A stretch of 64,000 nucleotides of DNA from Actinoplanes sp. N902-109. Its GTDB lineage: Bacteria; Actinomycetota; Actinomycetes; Mycobacteriales; Micromonosporaceae. Of this stretch, positions 50,453 through 59,310 are shown piece by piece. The notes under the pieces are model-generated. The model did no database searches, was not told the origin of the DNA, and was given only the letters and a program-made list of their open reading frames with translations. The position numbers and the translations under genes are program-made. Positions within the stretch are counted from its first letter, which is position 1, and every line of letters begins with the position of its first letter. The stretch covers positions 7,007,501 through 7,071,500 of the forward strand of contig NC_021191.1 of the NCBI RefSeq assembly GCF_000389965.1, in the 5' to 3' direction.

Positions 50453-52023
50453 TCGTCGCTCCGGTTCAACTGGGACTCTTCCAGGTCGAGCTCGCGCTGG
50501 GCACGGGTGAGCACCTCTTCGGAGATCCGCCCCTCGTTCCGGGCGATCTTGAAGACGTGCCGCTCGGCGGTAATCATTTCCCGGCGCAGCCGGCCGTATG
50601 CCGCCGAGGGGGTCTCCTGCTGCTGGCTGCCCAGCCGTTCCCAGGCGTTGTTGGAGCGGCTGTCGGTCAGCGCGCGCAGCCGTTCCACCACCGAGGGCGG
50701 TGCGCCGTCGGCGTGCGCCTCCAGGCTTTCCCGGGCCGCCCGGCTGGCCTGGTGCTGCACGTTGGCCTCGGCGAGCGCGTCCTCGGTGCTGGTGTCCTCG
50801 CGCACACCCAGCCGGCGGGCCACCATGGGCAGCGTGGTGCCCTGGATGAGCAGGGTCAGCACGATGATGGCGAACGCCACGAAGACGAACAGCTCGCGCG
50901 GGTAGTCGTTACCGGCGAACGTGTCGTTGGGCGGCAGGGTCAGCGCCGCCGCCAGGGTGACCACGCCGCGCATGCCGGCCCAGGCGATCACCGCCGGCAC
51001 CGCCACCGGCGGGCGCTCCTCACGGGCGCGGACCCGCGGGATCAGCCGGGCCAGGTAGGTCGCCGGGTACATCCACGCGAACCGCACCGCGACCAGCACC
51101 AGGAACACCACCAGGGTCAGCCGCACGGTGGTGGCCAGGCCCACCTCGATGTTCTCGATCAGCTCCCGCAGCTGCAGCCCGACCAGCAGGAACACGATGC
51201 CTTCGAGCAGGAAGTTGACCAGCCGCCAGACCGCGTCCATCTGCAGCCGCGAGGTCGCCGACAGCAGGTACGGGATGCGGTGCCCGAGATACAGCCCGGC
51301 GATCACGACGGCGACCACGCTCGACGAGTTCAGCTCCTCGGCGACGATCACCACGACGAACGGGGTGAGCAGCGAGACGGCGTCGTCCAGCAGCGGGTCG
51401 GTGATCCGCCGGTGCAGCCACGCCGCGCCGACCGCGAACACCAGCCCGAGCAGCACGCCGCCGCCGGCCTTGAGCGCGACCTCACCGGCGATCTCCCAGA
51501 ACCCGACCGCCGAACCGAGCAGCGCCAGCACGGCGATCCGCACGGTGACCAGCGCGGTCGCGTCGTTGAGCAGGCTCTCGCCCTCGAGGATCGTCACCAC
51601 CCGGCGGGGCAGGCCGATGCGCCGGGCGATGGCGGTCGCCGACACCGCATCGGGCGGCGCGACCACCGCGCCGAGCGCCACGCACGCCACCAGCGGCACG
51701 TCCGGCAGCACCAGGTGCACGGCGAAGCCGATGACGAACGAGGTCAGCAGCACCAGCCCGACCGCGAGCAGCAGGATCGGGCGCAGCGCCCGGCGGAACG
51801 CGACAAGGTTGGTCTGCAGCGCCGCCACGTACAGCAGCGGCGGCAGGATGCCGATCAGGACCAGGTCGGGATCGAGGTGGATGGACGGCATGCCGGGCAC
51901 GTACGACAGGGCCAGCCCGGCGACCAGCAGGACGAGGGGTGCGATGAAGCCGAGGCGGCGGGCGAGGGCCGCGCCGAGCACGGAGATCGCCACGAGCACG
52001 ACGGTCTCGACAATGCTTTCCAT
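50449..52023 (-). CDS. Na+/H+ antiporter, CPA1 (NhaP) family
   Basis: 524 residues. Twelve or so membrane helices in residues 1-410, then a soluble tail of ~115. Conserved motifs: LILPPLLY-like IGILPPLLYVAALQTN, GAVVAPPDAVSATAIARRIG (PPDAV), VTILEGESLLNDATALV (ExxxND with the ion-binding Asp), and VIAWAGMRGVVTLAAALTLP (conserved MRG). The C-terminal tail (ANVQHQASRAARESLEAHAD and following) is helical and charged, likely regulatory. It exports Na+ in exchange for protons. First gene of a unit with the UBP zinc finger and panE. It differs from the shorter antiporter at 1491-2780. Confidence 0.95.
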   Translation of the reverse strand: MESIVETVVLVAISVLGAALARRLGFIAPLVLLVAGLALSYVPGMPSIHLDPDLVLIGILPPLLYVAALQTNLVAFRRALRPILLLAVGLVLLTSFVIGFAVHLVLPDVPLVACVALGAVVAPPDAVSATAIARRIGLPRRVVTILEGESLLNDATALVTVRIAVLALLGSAVGFWEIAGEVALKAGGGVLLGLVFAVGAAWLHRRITDPLLDDAVSLLTPFVVVIVAEELNSSSVVAVVIAGLYLGHRIPYLLSATSRLQMDAVWRLVNFLLEGIVFLLVGLQLRELIENIEVGLATTVRLTLVVFLVLVAVRFAWMYPATYLARLIPRVRAREERPPVAVPAVIAWAGMRGVVTLAAALTLPPNDTFAGNDYPRELFVFVAFAIIVLTLLIQGTTLPMVARRLGVREDTSTEDALAEANVQHQASRAARESLEAHADGAPPSVVERLRALTDSRSNNAWERLGSQQQETPSAAYGRLRREMITAERHVFKIARNEGRISEEVLTRAQRELDLEESQLNRSDD

Positions 52024-52076
52024 GACCGAGAGCTTAGAGAAGGATGCAACCGGAAGATGTTTCGCGGATCACGCCG

Positions 52077-52703
52077 CTATTTCGTCCGCACCACCGAGGA
52101 GCGGTACAGCGTGCCGGCGTGGGTGCCGTCGCCGCTGCGCCGGGTCACCACCGCGTCCACCGAGAAGATGTAACCGGTGGAGCGGTCGAGCCCGGTGATC
52201 GTCGCGCTGACCAGGCCGCAGGCGGTGGCCGGCTTGACCCGCACCCAGCCGACGTCGCGCTGCTTGCCGTACCTGAGGTCCTGGCTGATCGCGGTGAGCC
52301 GGTACTCGACCAGGTTGTACCCGCCGACGTTGTACCAGGTGACCACCGCGCTGGTGGTGCCGGGCACCGCGGTGAGCGCCTTGATCTGGGAGAAGTGCAC
52401 GGTGTCCGGGCCGCAGGTCGCCGACGGGGTGGGATAGGCGGCACCCCCGGTGATCGGCAGGAACCCGGTGGCCGTCGGGTACGGCATCGGCCGCGCCCCG
52501 CTGCTCGGGGTGGGACTGGGCGTGGGGCTGCCGGTGGCCACGACGATCCACGGGCTGCCCGGGTTGGTCTGCCCGCTCGCCGCGCCCGCCGAGCCCGCCG
52601 AGCCCGCCGTGGTCGCCGACGAGCCGGTGAGCATGCCGCAACCGCCCAGCAGCAGCGGGGCGAGCAGCAGCACCAGCCGGCGGCGGTGGGTCCCGGTCGT
52701 CAC
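52077..52703 (-). CDS. Lipoprotein with a fibronectin-III-like domain
   Basis: 208 residues. The N-terminus has MTTGTHRRRLVLLLAPLLLGGCG: a basic tail, hydrophobic core and a lipobox (LGGC), so it is probably lipidated and exported. A low-complexity Ser/Thr/Pro/Ala/Gly linker (~27-90) follows. The C-terminal ~105 residues (VHFSQIKALTAVPGTTSAVVT, then WYNVGGYNLVEYRLTAISQD, to SVDAVVTRRSG) look like a single beta-sandwich of fibronectin-III type with the typical Trp and Tyr. One Cys pair (ATCGPD, TACGLV) could be bridged. GTG at 52703. No catalytic signature; function unknown. Single-gene unit. Confidence 0.8.
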   Translation of the reverse strand: MTTGTHRRRLVLLLAPLLLGGCGMLTGSSATTAGSAGSAGAASGQTNPGSPWIVVATGSPTPSPTPSSGARPMPYPTATGFLPITGGAAYPTPSATCGPDTVHFSQIKALTAVPGTTSAVVTWYNVGGYNLVEYRLTAISQDLRYGKQRDVGWVRVKPATACGLVSATITGLDRSTGYIFSVDAVVTRRSGDGTHAGTLYRSSVVRTK

Positions 52704-52734
52704 GCGGAACCCATCGTCCGGCCGGGTGACGACC

Positions 52735-53415
52735 TTAGGCGGCGCTGTACTGGGCCCGGGTGCGCTTCGCGAGGTCCTGGGTTGCCGTCGAGTTGACCCA
52801 GGAGCCGAGCACCACCGCGGCGCCCGGCACCACCTTGGCGATCATCCGCTTCGCCGCGCGGACCCCGGCCATCTGGGCGAGCTTGACGCTCAGCTTGACC
52901 ATCATCCCGGACAGCGGCTTGCCGGCCGCGTCGGCGAACAGCCGGTTGGCGCGTTCCCGGCCGGCCGCGACGCCCAGCGCCAGCCGGGCGGTCTCGGCGA
53001 TCTTGTGCACCTTCTGCAGGACGAGCAGGTCGGTGGCGCGTTCCGGGTCGACCGGGTCGACGCCGTAGGCCGCGGCGATGTGCAGCACCATCCGCGACTG
53101 GGTCCAGGCGAGCACCCCCACGTCGACCACCGCGCCGGGCAGCCCGGTGGCGCCGGAGACCGCGCCGGACAGCCGGGCGTGGTTGAGGAACCGGCGGACG
53201 GCCTGCTGGGCGAGCGCGTCGGAGGTGACGTCCGGCTGCTCCTCGCGGGCCTGCGCGACCCAGCTGCGGGCCTCCGGGCCGAGCCGGCGCACCGCCTCGA
53301 GGGCCAGGTGTTCCGGCGCGTACTGCGGGTCGGCCTTCATCCGGGCCCAGAGCGAGCCGGGCGGGCCGGGGTCGTCGGAGGTCGACGGGGCGGGGTTGAC
53401 AGCCGAATCATTCAC
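52735..53415 (-). CDS. EcsC family protein
   Basis: 226 residues. The body (~45-225) is alpha-helical with alternating hydrophobic stretches (GLPGAVVDVGVLAWTQSRMV, LHIAAAYGVDP, MIAKVVPGAAVVLGSWVN) as in EcsC, named for a Bacillus protein linked to an ABC transporter; its biochemical role is unknown. GTG 53415 has AGGAG nine bases upstream and gives a short disordered acidic start (VNDSAVNPAPSTSDDPG). The frame is open upstream to 53523 but without match. It probably associates with membranes. Divergent from the second GGDEF-EAL gene. Confidence 0.85.
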   Translation of the reverse strand: MNDSAVNPAPSTSDDPGPPGSLWARMKADPQYAPEHLALEAVRRLGPEARSWVAQAREEQPDVTSDALAQQAVRRFLNHARLSGAVSGATGLPGAVVDVGVLAWTQSRMVLHIAAAYGVDPVDPERATDLLVLQKVHKIAETARLALGVAAGRERANRLFADAAGKPLSGMMVKLSVKLAQMAGVRAAKRMIAKVVPGAAVVLGSWVNSTATQDLAKRTRAQYSAA

Positions 53416-53609
53416 CAGATCGCTCCTGGGGGGTGAGGAGAGGTCCAGCACTATTGTGCCTTGCAGATGCACGTGCACGGGAGGGCGCGGGGCCGAGAAC
53501 TTTGTGCCACCGGCCGGTGACACGGCGGTTGCCCGGCATTCCCCTCATGCGCCGCACCCGGCGACCGATCAGTCCGACCGACGGACCAGCGGTGGAGGGA
53601 CACGGCGCG

Positions 53610-55925
53610 ATGACGGGCGAGGAACGGCAGGCGGACCGGCTGCGGCCGACCACTGCGCTGCTCACCGCCGGCGCGGTGCTGCTGCTGTCCATGCTGCTGT
53701 ACGCGGTCAACTACGCCGGGCTGCACACGCCGGAGGCCGTACCGTGGCTCCCGGCACTGACCGCGACCGTGCTCGGCGCCTGGACCTGCCGGCGCACCAG
53801 CCGCACGCCGGGCCTGAACCCGGTCACCGCGCGGGTCTGGCGCAGCCTCGCGGTCGTCTGTGTGCTGATCATGCTGGGCATCGCCGGGGACATCCGGTAC
53901 TTCACCGTCAACCCGGCGGCGGTCGACCAGCAGCACGACATCCCGACCTCGGCGCTCTACGCGGCGGCCATCCTGGTGCTGCTGTGGGCGCTGCTGCGGC
54001 TGCCGATGGGCGAGCGCGAGCGGCAGGAACGGGTGCTGCTGCGCTTCGCGCTGGACGCCGCGACCGTGGCCGTCACGCTCGCCATCTTCTCCTGGTACGT
54101 GATCCACCGGGTGGTCGACGCCTGGCGGGCCGGCCCGACCGCGGTCGTGCCGATGCTCACGCTCAGCGCGCTCGGGCTGATCGGCTCGCTGGCGTTCGTC
54201 AAGGTGGCGATGAGCGACCTCGGCGGGCTGGACCGCATCGCGCTGCGCTGGCTGGCGGTCGCCGCCGCGGTCGGCGCCGCCGGTGGTGGCCTGCTGCCGC
54301 TGCTGATCCCGCTGCACCCCGGGCTGAGCGGCTCGATGATGTTCATCCCGGCCACCCTGCTGTGCGTGGAGTTCGCCGCGGACCGCCAGCGCCGGGCCGC
54401 CGGGGTGCGGCACCTGGTGCGCCGGCGGCGCTCGTTCAGCGTGGTGCCGTACCTCGCCGTCGCGGCCACCGACGGGCTGCTGCTGGTGGTCGGCAGCTCA
54501 GCCGGGCGGGTAGTGCTGACTGTCTCGCTGGCCGCCGTGGTGCTGACCGCGCTGGTGGTCGTGCGGCAGGTCAACGCGCTGCGCGACAACGGCCGGCTGC
54601 TCCGCCGGGTGCACGCCAACCAGCGCGAGCTCGCCCATCGGGCCAGCCACGACGATCTCACCCAGCTGGCCAACCGCACGCTGTTCGAACAGGAGACCCG
54701 GGGCGCGCTGGCCGACCCGGGCACCACGCTGAGCCTCGCGATGATCGACCTGGACGACTTCAAGGCGATCAACGACCGGCTCGGGCACGCGGTCGGCGAC
54801 GCGCTGCTGGTGGTGGTCGCCGAGCGGCTGCGCGAGGCGGTGCGCGCCGACGACATGGTGGCCCGCTTCGGCGGTGACGAGTTCGGCCTGCTGCTGCGCG
54901 GGCTGCCCGCCGGCGAGGCCACCGAGGTGCTGGACCGCATCGCCGAGGCGCTCACCCGCCCGGTCCACGCACTCGGCTTCGACCTGCTGGTCAAGGCCAG
55001 CATCGGGCTGGCCGAGGCCTGGCCCGCGGCCGGGTCCTCCGAGCTGCTGCGCCGCGCCGACCTGGCCATGTACGCCGCCAAGGAACGCGGCAAGGGCCGG
55101 TATGCGATCTACGACGCCAGGCTCGAACGCGACCAGGCCGCCGACGCCCAGCTGGGGGCCGAGCTGCGCCAGGCGATGAACGACGGCGACCTGTTCCTGG
55201 TCTACCAGCCGATCGTGGCGCTGCCGCACGGCGAGTGGACGTCGCTGGAGACGCTGATCCGCTGGAAGCACCCGGAACGCGGGTTCGTCAGCCCGGACGT
55301 GTTCATCCCGATCGCCGAGCGCACCGGGCTGATCGTGCCGCTGGGCGACTGGATCCTGCGGACCGCGCTGCACCAGGCCGCGCAGTGGCGTGCGCGGTTC
55401 GGCACCGCCGCCCCGGCCGAGATCGGCGTCAACGTCTCGGCCCGCCAGCTGCGTGAGCCCGGGTTCGCCGCGGACGTACGCTCGGCGCTGGCCGACACCG
55501 GCTTCGATCCGGAACGGCTGGTCGTCGAAGTCACCGAGACCGCGGTGTTCGACGGTGGCATGGCCCTGGACACCCTGCGCGACCTGGTCACCCTCGGGGT
55601 GAAGGTGGCGCTGGACGACTTCGGCACCGGGCACTCCTCGCTCGGCCTGCTGCGCACCGTGCCGGCCGACACCCTCAAGGTCGACAAGTCGTTCGTCGAC
55701 GGCATCGGCGGGCGCTCCGAGGAGGCGGTGATCGCCACCGCGATGATCCAGATCACCAACGGGCTGCACCTGCAGGCGATCGCCGAGGGGGTGGAGACCG
55801 CCGAGCAGGCCGAGACGCTGCACCGGCTCGGTTACCGCTTCGCGCAGGGTTACCACTTCGACCGCCCGCTCACCGCGGACCAGGTCACCGAACGGCTTTC
55901 CGCACCCCGCACCCTCCCGGTGTGA
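53610..55925 (+). CDS. Membrane GGDEF-EAL protein (cyclic-di-GMP turnover)
   Basis: 771 residues from ATG 53610 (GGAGGG about 10-12 bases upstream; ATG 53547 is an alternative). The N-terminal ~320 residues contain eight to ten hydrophobic segments (LLTAGAVLLLSMLLYAVNYA and others). The GGDEF domain begins RASHDDLTQLANRTLFEQE and has an intact VARFGGDEFGLLL. The EAL domain has WTSLETLIRWKHPERGF (Glu kept; EAL reads ETL), IGVNVSARQLREPGF, VVEVTETAVFDGG, VALDDFGTGHSSLGLL, TLKVDKSFVDGIGG, AIAEGVETAEQ and FAQGYHFDRPL, so it looks active. It has the same architecture as the protein at 35320-37671 but is clearly diverged. Confidence 0.93.
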   Translation: MTGEERQADRLRPTTALLTAGAVLLLSMLLYAVNYAGLHTPEAVPWLPALTATVLGAWTCRRTSRTPGLNPVTARVWRSLAVVCVLIMLGIAGDIRYFTVNPAAVDQQHDIPTSALYAAAILVLLWALLRLPMGERERQERVLLRFALDAATVAVTLAIFSWYVIHRVVDAWRAGPTAVVPMLTLSALGLIGSLAFVKVAMSDLGGLDRIALRWLAVAAAVGAAGGGLLPLLIPLHPGLSGSMMFIPATLLCVEFAADRQRRAAGVRHLVRRRRSFSVVPYLAVAATDGLLLVVGSSAGRVVLTVSLAAVVLTALVVVRQVNALRDNGRLLRRVHANQRELAHRASHDDLTQLANRTLFEQETRGALADPGTTLSLAMIDLDDFKAINDRLGHAVGDALLVVVAERLREAVRADDMVARFGGDEFGLLLRGLPAGEATEVLDRIAEALTRPVHALGFDLLVKASIGLAEAWPAAGSSELLRRADLAMYAAKERGKGRYAIYDARLERDQAADAQLGAELRQAMNDGDLFLVYQPIVALPHGEWTSLETLIRWKHPERGFVSPDVFIPIAERTGLIVPLGDWILRTALHQAAQWRARFGTAAPAEIGVNVSARQLREPGFAADVRSALADTGFDPERLVVEVTETAVFDGGMALDTLRDLVTLGVKVALDDFGTGHSSLGLLRTVPADTLKVDKSFVDGIGGRSEEAVIATAMIQITNGLHLQAIAEGVETAEQAETLHRLGYRFAQGYHFDRPLTADQVTERLSAPRTLPV

Positions 55926-56039
55926 GGAACCCGCGACCGTACGGAAAGATCATCGGGGTTCTGGAATGAACCGTGACGGCCGATTGTTGGACCGGCAATG
56001 CCCGGCCGTCGCGGGCATCGTCATGAGGAGGTCCGCAGC

Positions 56040-56945
56040 GTGCTCGACCCACACGGGCTCTACGAGTTGGCCGACGACCTGCCTGAGCTGGACGGCGTGG
56101 TGCTCGTCCAGGCACTCACCGGGTTCGTCGACGCGGGGAGCGCCATCCAGCTCTCCCGGGATCACCTGCTGGAGCACTTCGAGAACAGGGTCCTGGCCAC
56201 CTTCGACCTCGACCAGTTGCTCGACTACCGCTCCCGCCGTCCCCCGATGGTCTTCGTCGAGGACCACTGGGACAGCTACGAGCAGCCCAGCCTCGCCCTG
56301 CACCTGGTCAAGGACCTCACCGGTACGTCGTTCCTGCTGCTCGCCGGTCCGGAACCGGATCTGCAGTGGGAACGCTTCATCAGGGCCGTGCGCGAGCTGA
56401 TCGACCGGTTCGGGGTCAGCCTGACCGTGGGGCTCAACGCCATCCCGATGGCCGTGCCGCACACCCGCCCGGCCGGCGTCACCGCCCACGCCACCGACCA
56501 GCGCCTGCTCGGCGAGCACGAGTCCTGGCTGCAGCGGGTGCAGGTCCCGGCCAGCGTCGGCAACCTGCTGGAGTTCCGGCTCGGCGAGTCCGGCCACGAC
56601 GCCCTGGGCTACGCCGCCCACGTCCCGCACTACCTCGCCCAGGCCACCTACCCGGCCGCTGCCGAGCTGCTGATCGAGTCGGTGGCCAACACCACCGGGC
56701 TGGTCCTGCCGACCGCCGCGCTGCACGAGGCCGCCGGTGAGGTCCGCACGGAGGTGGACAAGCAGGTCGCCGACGACGAGCAGGCCACCCGTCTGGTGTC
56801 GTCGCTGGAGGCGCAGTACGACGCTTTCCTGCGCGGGCGCGAGGGCAACCTGCTGGCCGAGCCGGGCAGCGACCTGCCCAGCGCCGACGAGCTCGGCGCC
56901 GAACTGGAGCGCTTCCTGGCCGAGCAGACCAAGGACAGCGACTGA
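56040..56945 (+). CDS. PAC2 family protein
   Basis: 301 residues from GTG 56040, chosen because GAGGAGG lies about nine bases upstream. PAC2 segments: GVVLVQALTGFVDAGSAIQL, then SRDHLLEHFENRVLATFDLD, FLLLAGPEPDLQWERFIRAV, LTVGLNAIPMAVPHTRPAGV, and APHYLAQATY-like HVPHYLAQATYPAAAELL. The last ~50 residues form an acidic helical tail. PAC2 is named for a eukaryotic proteasome-assembly chaperone; actinobacteria have both PAC2 proteins and a 20S proteasome, but a functional link is unproven. Its end lies 4 bp from the convergent protease gene. Confidence 0.92.
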   Translation: MLDPHGLYELADDLPELDGVVLVQALTGFVDAGSAIQLSRDHLLEHFENRVLATFDLDQLLDYRSRRPPMVFVEDHWDSYEQPSLALHLVKDLTGTSFLLLAGPEPDLQWERFIRAVRELIDRFGVSLTVGLNAIPMAVPHTRPAGVTAHATDQRLLGEHESWLQRVQVPASVGNLLEFRLGESGHDALGYAAHVPHYLAQATYPAAAELLIESVANTTGLVLPTAALHEAAGEVRTEVDKQVADDEQATRLVSSLEAQYDAFLRGREGNLLAEPGSDLPSADELGAELERFLAEQTKDSD

Positions 56946-56949
56946 GCGC

Positions 56950-59151
56950 TCAGTTGACGTAGGTGAACGTCAGGCCGTTGCTGCGGCCGCCGGCCGAGGT
57001 CGCCTGCAGGGTGACCTTGCCCGCCGCGTGCCGCACCAGCGTGACGGTCATCCGGGTGTCGCTGACCCGCTTGAAGCTGGCCCGCTTGCCCGCCGCCGTG
57101 ACCACGGTGACCTTCGCCAGGTGCTTGCCGGTGACGGTCGTCGAGGTCATCTTGCTGGTGCTGCCGGTGCTCCGGCTCAGGGCGGACAGCACCGGCGGCA
57201 CGCTCGCCGAGTAGGTGAACGTCTTACCCGCGCTGGTGCCGCCCGGGCCGATCACCACGACCGCGAGCTTGGCCGCGCTGTGCTTGGGCGCGGTGAAGCG
57301 CAGCTGCGTGTCGGACACCCGGGTGAACGCCATCGCGCGCCCGCCCAGCGAGAGCCGGGTCGCCGCAGTGAAGCCGGTGCCGTTGACAGTGACCGTGGTG
57401 CTCGCCGTGGTCAGCCCGACGGCCGGGCTCAGCGAGCCGATCACCGGCTTGGCCGGCCGGCTGGCCGTGTACGGCAGCGCGTTGCTGATCCCGGCGGCGG
57501 TGGTGACCACCAGCGAGGCGGTGCCCGCGGTGCGCGCCTTCACGAAGACCTTGAGCGACGTCGTGCTGACCACGGTGTAGCTCAGCGTCGTCGTACCCAG
57601 CTTCACCGAGCGGATGTTGGTCAGGTTCGTGCCGGTGACCACGACCGTGGTGGTGGTCGTCGAGGCGCCCGTGCCCGGGGTGAGCTTCGAGATCGTCGGG
57701 ACGCTGCCGGACACGTACGACAGGTAGCGCGCCCCGCTCGTGCCGCCCGGCGTGACGACCGTGACCGGGGTGTTGCCGCTGCTGTGCGCCGGCGCCACGA
57801 AGGTCAGGCTGGTGTCGGCGACCGTGGCCGGCGTGACGACCGTGGTGCCCACCTTGACCGCGGTGGCACCGGTGAGGTCCGTACCGGTCAGGGTGATCGT
57901 CGCACCGCCGTCCTTGCTGGTGGTGCTGGGCGTGATCGCGGTCAGCGCGGGGGCCGGCTGGCTGAACGTGAAGTCGTCGGCCGTGCCGCTGCTGTCGCTG
58001 GTGCCCGCCGCGTTGGTGACCGTGACATCGGCCGGCCCGGCGCCGCGCGCCGGAGCGGTCGCGGCCAGCCGGGTGACGCCGTTGACGACGGTCTTGCCGA
58101 ACGTCGCCGGGGTGCCGCCGAACCGCACCGCGGTCGCGCCCGCCAGCCCGGCCCCGGTGATGGTGACCGCGGACCCGGCCGAGCCCTTGCTGGTCGACAG
58201 CGCGGTCACCTGCGGGGTCACCGCGACCGGGCGGCCCGGCGTGGTGATGCCGGAGATCGTGTACGCGCCGGAGACCACGGTCTGGACGAAGCCCCACGAG
58301 ACGTGCGCGTCGCCGTTGTTGCCCCAGCCGGTGCCCCACTGGTTGCGCAGGTAGACGCCGTCGCCGTCGTAGCCGAACGCGGTGACCATGTGGCCGCCGA
58401 GGCTGGTGCCGCTGGTGGTGGTGTAGAGGCTGTGCGCGCCCAGGTCCATGAAGTCCTGGTACACCGGGAAGCCGATGGCCACCGGGGTGCCGTTCGCCAG
58501 GGCCTGCTCGATCACCGTCCGGGCGTTCTGGCCCTGGCCGGCGCCGCTCCACAGCCGGGTCCAGCCGCTGATCTTGTAGTTGCCGGCGTTCGCGACCTCG
58601 GCCGCCGTCGGGGCGACCTTGTAGTTGCTGGTGCCCTGGAAGTAGTCGTCCTGGCTGTCGACGCCGTTGCTCTGCAGGTTGGCCAGCACGGTGTCCGGGT
58701 TCAGCCCACGGGTCGGCGCGCCCCCGGCCACGACGTTGCGCATGTACAGGAACAGCGGCGCGTACGGCGAGTCGACCCCGCCGGCGCGGTTGGCGTAGTA
58801 GCCCATGAGGTTGCGCGAGATCGTCCACGCCACGCACTGGCCGATCGAGCCCTGGTCCCCCACGGCGGGCGCGGACGGGCGCAGGTCGACCGAGGCCGGG
58901 ACGGCGTCGGTGTGCGCGGTGCCCGGCGTGGCCAGGTACCGCTCGGTGTTGGCGATGTAGCCGCCCACGTGCGGGTTGGTCCCGTCCAGGCCGGCGTCGT
59001 CCCACGGGTCGTACTGCGGGTCACCGGGCGTCCCGTCGGCCGGCACCCCCTCCTGCGGCGGCGGCGGCGCGGCGGTCGCTGCCCGGGCCGGGCAGGCCCC
59101 GGTGAGCAGCGCGAGCACGGTGACGAGCAGGGCCACAAGGGTCCTCGTCAT
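56950..59151 (-). CDS. Secreted papain-like (C1) cysteine protease with tandem IPT/TIG repeats
   Basis: 733 residues. The signal peptide is TLVALLVTVLALLTGACPARA (also a possible lipobox, LTGAC). The C1 peptidase domain covers ~85-300: VGDQGSIGQCVAWTISRN gives oxyanion Gln100 and nucleophile Cys106. GGHMVTAFGYDGDGVYLRNQ gives His254 and Asn270, followed by the GTGWGNNG motif. The rest (~305-733) consists of about five 85-residue IPT/TIG beta repeats, each like VTALSTSKGSAGSAVTITGA, with GGTPATFGK or similar. TIG repeats are adhesion or carbohydrate-contact modules. ATG 59151 has GGAG nine bases upstream. It is a single-gene unit; the open frame above it is shadow. Confidence 0.93.
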   Translation of the reverse strand: MTRTLVALLVTVLALLTGACPARAATAAPPPPQEGVPADGTPGDPQYDPWDDAGLDGTNPHVGGYIANTERYLATPGTAHTDAVPASVDLRPSAPAVGDQGSIGQCVAWTISRNLMGYYANRAGGVDSPYAPLFLYMRNVVAGGAPTRGLNPDTVLANLQSNGVDSQDDYFQGTSNYKVAPTAAEVANAGNYKISGWTRLWSGAGQGQNARTVIEQALANGTPVAIGFPVYQDFMDLGAHSLYTTTSGTSLGGHMVTAFGYDGDGVYLRNQWGTGWGNNGDAHVSWGFVQTVVSGAYTISGITTPGRPVAVTPQVTALSTSKGSAGSAVTITGAGLAGATAVRFGGTPATFGKTVVNGVTRLAATAPARGAGPADVTVTNAAGTSDSSGTADDFTFSQPAPALTAITPSTTSKDGGATITLTGTDLTGATAVKVGTTVVTPATVADTSLTFVAPAHSSGNTPVTVVTPGGTSGARYLSYVSGSVPTISKLTPGTGASTTTTTVVVTGTNLTNIRSVKLGTTTLSYTVVSTTSLKVFVKARTAGTASLVVTTAAGISNALPYTASRPAKPVIGSLSPAVGLTTASTTVTVNGTGFTAATRLSLGGRAMAFTRVSDTQLRFTAPKHSAAKLAVVVIGPGGTSAGKTFTYSASVPPVLSALSRSTGSTSKMTSTTVTGKHLAKVTVVTAAGKRASFKRVSDTRMTVTLVRHAAGKVTLQATSAGGRSNGLTFTYVN

Positions 59152-59310
59152 CGGCGGCACTCCGTTCCTCGGTCGTCTGCGGGCGTCCCCGGTTTGATCG
59201 GTTGCGCGCCGCGCCGCTTGAGTGCCGGGAACGGGTTCTCGCATTTTGCTGTCCGCACGGTCCGGCTGGCCGATGATGAGGGAACCCGAAAGAGTGACAG
59301 GAGTTCCACG

